A stretch of DNA of 8,198 nt, taken from positions 1 through 8,198 of the forward strand of contig CAMWUU010000142.1 of assembly GCA_947177515.1 (NCBI GenBank). The letters run 5' to 3'. The notes beneath the pieces are model-generated. The model saw only the letters and a program-made list of their open reading frames with translations, ran no database searches and was not told the origin of the DNA. Both the position numbers and the translations under genes were made by a program. The number at the start of each line of letters is the position of its first letter. Within the stretch, counting starts at the first letter, position 1. Origin of the DNA: an uncultured Lachnospiraceae bacterium (GTDB lineage: Bacteria; Bacillota; Clostridia; Lachnospirales; Lachnospiraceae). Shown here piece by piece: positions 6,064 to 8,198 of this stretch.

Positions 6064-6912
6064 TTATCCCTTCCAGACAGCAAGCACCGCAGCTTTCGCC
6101 TCCTGCACAGTTGTTGCATCGGTCTTTACCAGGATGCCGCGCTCCCTTAACGCATTCACTGCATAAGTAACCTGCGGAGCCGCAAGCCCGATGCCTTCAA
6201 GTTCCTTATAATGCGAAAATACCTTTTTCGGCGCACCGTCAAACACTGCCCGCCCATGATCCATCACAATAATCCGCCCGACATATTTCGCCACATCCTC
6301 CATACTATGCGATACCAGGATTACTGTAATATGGCGCTCATCATGGATTTTTGCGATCTGGTCAAGGATCTCATCACGCCCCTTCGGGTCAAGTCCCGCT
6401 GTTGGTTCATCCAAAATCAGGACTTCCGGTTCCATAGCCAGCACCCCCGCAATCGCTACACGGCGTTTTTGCCCGCCGGATAATTCAAATGGCGACGCGT
6501 CAATCAAATCATCCGGGATTCCGACCTGTTTGAGTGCCCCATACGCCCTTAAATCAACCTCAAGCGGGGTCAGGGAAAGATTTTTGGGACCAAACTGGAC
6601 ATCTTTTAAAACAGTTGTTTCAAAAAGCTGATGTTCCGGGTACTGAAAGACCAGCCCTACTTTTGTGCGCAGTTCTTTCAAATTATAATCCGCATCGTAA
6701 ATATCGGCTCCATTGTAATACACGCTGCCGCCCGTCGCCTTTACCAGACCGTTTAAATGCTGGATTAATGTCGATTTTCCCGAACCGGTATGCCCGATCA
6801 GTCCGATAAATTCCCCGTCCTCTATTACAAGGCTGATATCTTTGAGTGCCTGTTTTTCATAGGCGGTTCCCGGGCTGTAGGTATAGTTTAATTGATCAAT
6901 TATAATGGACAT
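6064..6912 (-). CDS. ecfA2: ECF transporter ATPase EcfA2
   Basis: A 282-residue ABC ATPase that pairs with EcfA1 to drive the ECF importer. Walker A is G-H-T-G-S-G-K-S-T at 40-48, the Q-loop Gln90 (V-F-Q-Y-P-E-H-Q-L-F), the ABC signature L-S-G-G-Q at 144-148, Walker B V-L-I-L-D-E ending in Glu169, and the switch His202 (V-S-H-S-M-E-D). The Y-P-E-H-Q-L-F sequence after the Q-loop and the long C-terminal tail that ends V-W-K-G are typical of the EcfA2 paralogue. The ATG follows the ecfA1 stop by one base, and its GGGGGGAG ribosome site lies inside the last codons of ecfA1, so the two subunits are translationally coupled and probably made in equal amounts. Confidence 0.96.
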   Translation of the reverse strand: MSIIIDQLNYTYSPGTAYEKQALKDISLVIEDGEFIGLIGHTGSGKSTLIQHLNGLVKATGGSVYYNGADIYDADYNLKELRTKVGLVFQYPEHQLFETTVLKDVQFGPKNLSLTPLEVDLRAYGALKQVGIPDDLIDASPFELSGGQKRRVAIAGVLAMEPEVLILDEPTAGLDPKGRDEILDQIAKIHDERHITVILVSHSMEDVAKYVGRIIVMDHGRAVFDGAPKKVFSHYKELEGIGLAAPQVTYAVNALRERGILVKTDATTVQEAKAAVLAVWKG

Positions 6913-6913
6913 T

Positions 6914-7783
6914 TTATCTTCTCCCCCCTACATCACAGCAGCGCCCAACCGCCTCCACGAATTCTTCCACCGACAAAATCCCATCCGGCAGCGGCATCCC
7001 CGCCTTTTTCAACTCATAGGCAAGTTCCGTGATCTGCGGCACATCCATTCGGAAGGATTTGAGTTTCTCTACCTGTGAGAATATCTCACGCGGGGTTCCC
7101 TGCATTACGATTTTCCCGTCATCCATTACAATCACTTTGTCCGCGTGGATCACTTCTTCCATATAATGCGTAATTAAGAGCACAGTGACTTTTTCCCTAG
7201 AGTTTAATTCCCGCACTGTGCGGATCACTTCTTTGCGCCCGTTTGGGTCAAGCATCGCGGTCGGTTCATCGAGTACAATGCACTGCGGTTTCATTGCCAT
7301 AATGCCCGCGATCGCCACTCGCTGCTTCTGCCCGCCGGATAATTTATTGGGCGAATGCGTGCGATACTCATACATTCCAACTGCCCTTAGGCTCTCTTCC
7401 ACACGCTTCCAGATTTCTTTTGTTGGCACGCCAAGATTTTCCGGTCCAAAGCCCACGTCTTCCTCCACAACCGTCGCAATAATCTGGTTGTCCGGGTTCT
7501 GGAAAACCATGCCCGCTGTCTGGCGGATATCCCATAGACGTTCTTCTTCTTTCGTGTCCATCCCGTCCACATAGAGCGTGCCTTCGGTTGGCAGCAGAAT
7601 GGCATTGATATGTTTTGCTAAGGTGGACTTACCCGAACCATTATGGCCGAGAATCGCAACAAAGTCCCCCTTTTTTATTTCCATGGATACACCGTCAAGG
7701 GCTTTTGTAATGGATTCCACATTGCCTTCCTCATCTCGGCGGATATATTCAAATGTCAGGTCACTGGATTGGATCATGGGCAT
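6914..7783 (-). CDS. ecfA1: ECF transporter ATPase EcfA1
   Basis: A 289-residue ABC ATPase, partner of EcfA2. Walker A is G-H-N-G-S-G-K-S-T at 46-54, Q-loop Gln95 (V-F-Q-N-P-D-N-Q-I), signature L-S-G-G-Q at 148-152, Walker B I-V-L-D-E with Glu173, and switch His206 (I-T-H-Y-M-E-E). The N-P-D-N-Q-I form after the Q-loop identifies EcfA1. It is the first gene of the unit, preceded by a strong promoter and about 70 bases of leader. The ATG at 7783 has AAAGG about 10 bases upstream; a second in-frame ATG at 7777 is possible but gives looser spacing. With EcfA2 and EcfT it forms a shared module, as no S component is present nearby. Confidence 0.96.
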   Translation of the reverse strand: MPMIQSSDLTFEYIRRDEEGNVESITKALDGVSMEIKKGDFVAILGHNGSGKSTLAKHINAILLPTEGTLYVDGMDTKEEERLWDIRQTAGMVFQNPDNQIIATVVEEDVGFGPENLGVPTKEIWKRVEESLRAVGMYEYRTHSPNKLSGGQKQRVAIAGIMAMKPQCIVLDEPTAMLDPNGRKEVIRTVRELNSREKVTVLLITHYMEEVIHADKVIVMDDGKIVMQGTPREIFSQVEKLKSFRMDVPQITELAYELKKAGMPLPDGILSVEEFVEAVGRCCDVGGRR

Positions 7784-7788
7784 AATAA

Positions 7789-7839
7789 TTATTTCCTTTC
7801 AGGGCGGAACATATCGTCCGGCAAATATATTTTCTTCAT
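7789..7839 (-). CDS. Possible 16-residue leader peptide upstream of ecfA1
   Basis: An ATG frame encodes [16 protein letters not shown] and stops 5 bases before the ecfA1 ATG. It begins about 12-15 bases after the predicted transcription start, and the ecfA1 ribosome site lies within its last codons, a layout that would allow translational coupling. Against it: the preceding AAAAAGAAAAGAA is purine-rich but has no proper GGAGG, and a frame of this size can occur by chance. It is not a recognised attenuation peptide, as no single amino acid is repeated. Confidence 0.25.
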   Translation of the reverse strand: MKKIYLPDDMFRPERK

Positions 7840-7857
7840 TTCTTTTCTTTTTGTAAC

Positions 7858-7886
7858 AGTATAGCAGATACAAGGAATTTTTGCAA
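7858..7886 (-). promoter_or_regulatory. Sigma-A type promoter of the ecfA1-ecfA2-ecfT-truA unit
   Basis: On the minus strand, -35 TTGCAA (7886-7881) is separated by exactly 17 bases from -10 TATACT (7863-7858), which is preceded by TGC to give an extended -10 (TGCTATACT). Transcription should start near 7850-7854, leaving a leader of about 70 bases to ecfA1. It lies just downstream of the rplQ terminator, so the ecf unit can be expressed independently of the ribosomal operon. Confidence 0.8.
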
Positions 7887-7947
7887 CGATTGGATTGTGG
7901 TACTATCGGATAAGGAATTAAGGCTTGTGCATTCGGTGTAAATACAG

Positions 7948-7999
7948 AAAAAAATTCCCCCGCCCAATTTTTTATTTTCTCCGGACAGAGGAATTTTTT
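7948..7999 (-). terminator. Rho-independent terminator of the rplQ-ended ribosomal operon
   Basis: On the minus strand the arm AAAAAATTCCTC (7999-7988) pairs with GGGGAATTTTTT (7960-7949): 12 bp with one G-U pair, ending in a T-tract (7954-7948). The 27-base loop carries TCCGGA and a second short A-tract that could pair instead with the same T-rich arm. It starts 11 bases after the rplQ stop. The A-tract/T-tract symmetry means it could also work on the other strand, although no gene points that way. Confidence 0.75.
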
Positions 8000-8010
8000 G
8001 CATCATTATC

Positions 8011-8198
8011 TTATACTAACTCAATCAGCACCGTCATCGCTGCATCGCCTTTGCGCGGCCCGATCTTTACGATTCTGGTATAACCGCCGTTGCGATCCGC
8101 ATACTTTGGCGCAATCTCGTCAAAGAGCTTATCCGCAAGGTCAACCTTCTTCGTGTTCTTCTTCTTTCCCGCATTTTCAGCCGGAACTTCGGTAATAT
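8011..8198 (-). CDS. rplQ: 50S ribosomal protein L17, C-terminal part (5' end outside window)
   Basis: The last 62 codons before TAA are visible. The end [12 protein letters not shown] then [17 protein letters not shown] and V-L-I-E-L-V is the conserved L17 C-terminus. The stretch before it ([20 protein letters not shown]) is a charged lysine-rich insert in the middle of L17 of the kind found in clostridia. L17 is a large-subunit protein near the exit-tunnel side. In Bacillota it follows rpoA and precedes ecfA1, as here. Confidence 0.95.
   Translation of the reverse strand, partial: ITEVPAENAGKKKNTKKVDLADKLFDEIAPKYADRNGGYTRIVKIGPRKGDAAMTVLIELV

Noticed and set aside
7185..7574. 129-codon open frame on the plus strand opposite ecfA1
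   Set aside because: It lies entirely within a well-conserved ABC ATPase gene, has no recognisable domain, and reflects codon bias of the real gene. The same holds for other plus-strand frames in the window.
5177..7783. Search for an ECF S component near the A1-A2-T genes
   Set aside because: No additional membrane-protein frame is present; the module is best read as the shared type with S proteins elsewhere.
7784..7857. Possible riboswitch in the ecfA1 leader
   Set aside because: The leader is only about 70 bases, with no stable stem set or terminator/antiterminator pair; too short for the vitamin riboswitches usually linked to ECF systems.

Overview
The window looks like a chromosomal segment of a low-to-moderate G+C Bacillota, most likely a clostridial (Lachnospiraceae-like) gut-type bacterium. 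This rests on three things: the gene order rplQ-ecfA1-ecfA2-ecfT-truA, G-rich Shine-Dalgarno sites, and a BspA-type leucine-rich-repeat lipoprotein. The genus is inference. All nine recognisable genes lie on the minus strand, so the region reads from high to low coordinates. I found no RNA genes, CRISPR array, insertion sequence or credible plus-strand gene.

Right end (about 8198 to 4327), conserved core. The C-terminal 62 codons of ribosomal protein L17 (rplQ) are followed by a long A-tract/T-tract hairpin terminator. Next comes a clear sigma-A type promoter (TTGCAA, 17-base spacer, TATACT, extended -10) that starts a new unit. That unit holds the two ATPases (ecfA1, ecfA2) and the transmembrane coupling protein (ecfT) of an energy-coupling-factor vitamin/metal importer, then the tRNA pseudouridine synthase truA. 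No substrate-binding S component is present, as expected for a shared (group II) ECF module serving S proteins encoded elsewhere. A tiny 16-codon frame fills most of the leader between the promoter and ecfA1.

Middle (about 4230 to 908), lineage-specific block. In Bacillus-type genomes rplM-rpsI would follow truA. Here there are instead a small ArsC/Spx-fold protein whose catalytic cysteine position is aspartate, a complete KptA/Tpt1 RNA 2'-phosphotransferase only two bases downstream, and a ~800-residue LRR_5 lipoprotein starting 14 bases after that. The lipoprotein has an acidic Ser/Gly/Glu-rich stalk, two ungapped copies of a ~260-residue LRR module and a C-terminal Big-2-like domain. Tight spacing suggests the three are co-transcribed.

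Left end (about 857 to 1), accessory genes. A chloramphenicol-phosphotransferase-like P-loop kinase and the start of a GNAT acetyltransferase lie in visibly more A/T-rich DNA. They may be a small-molecule or antibiotic-modifying pair, but substrates cannot be read from sequence.

No clear-cut new system is present. The items most worth a second look are the cysteine-less ArsC-like protein coupled to kptA, the clean internal duplication in the lipoprotein, and the leader frame before ecfA1.
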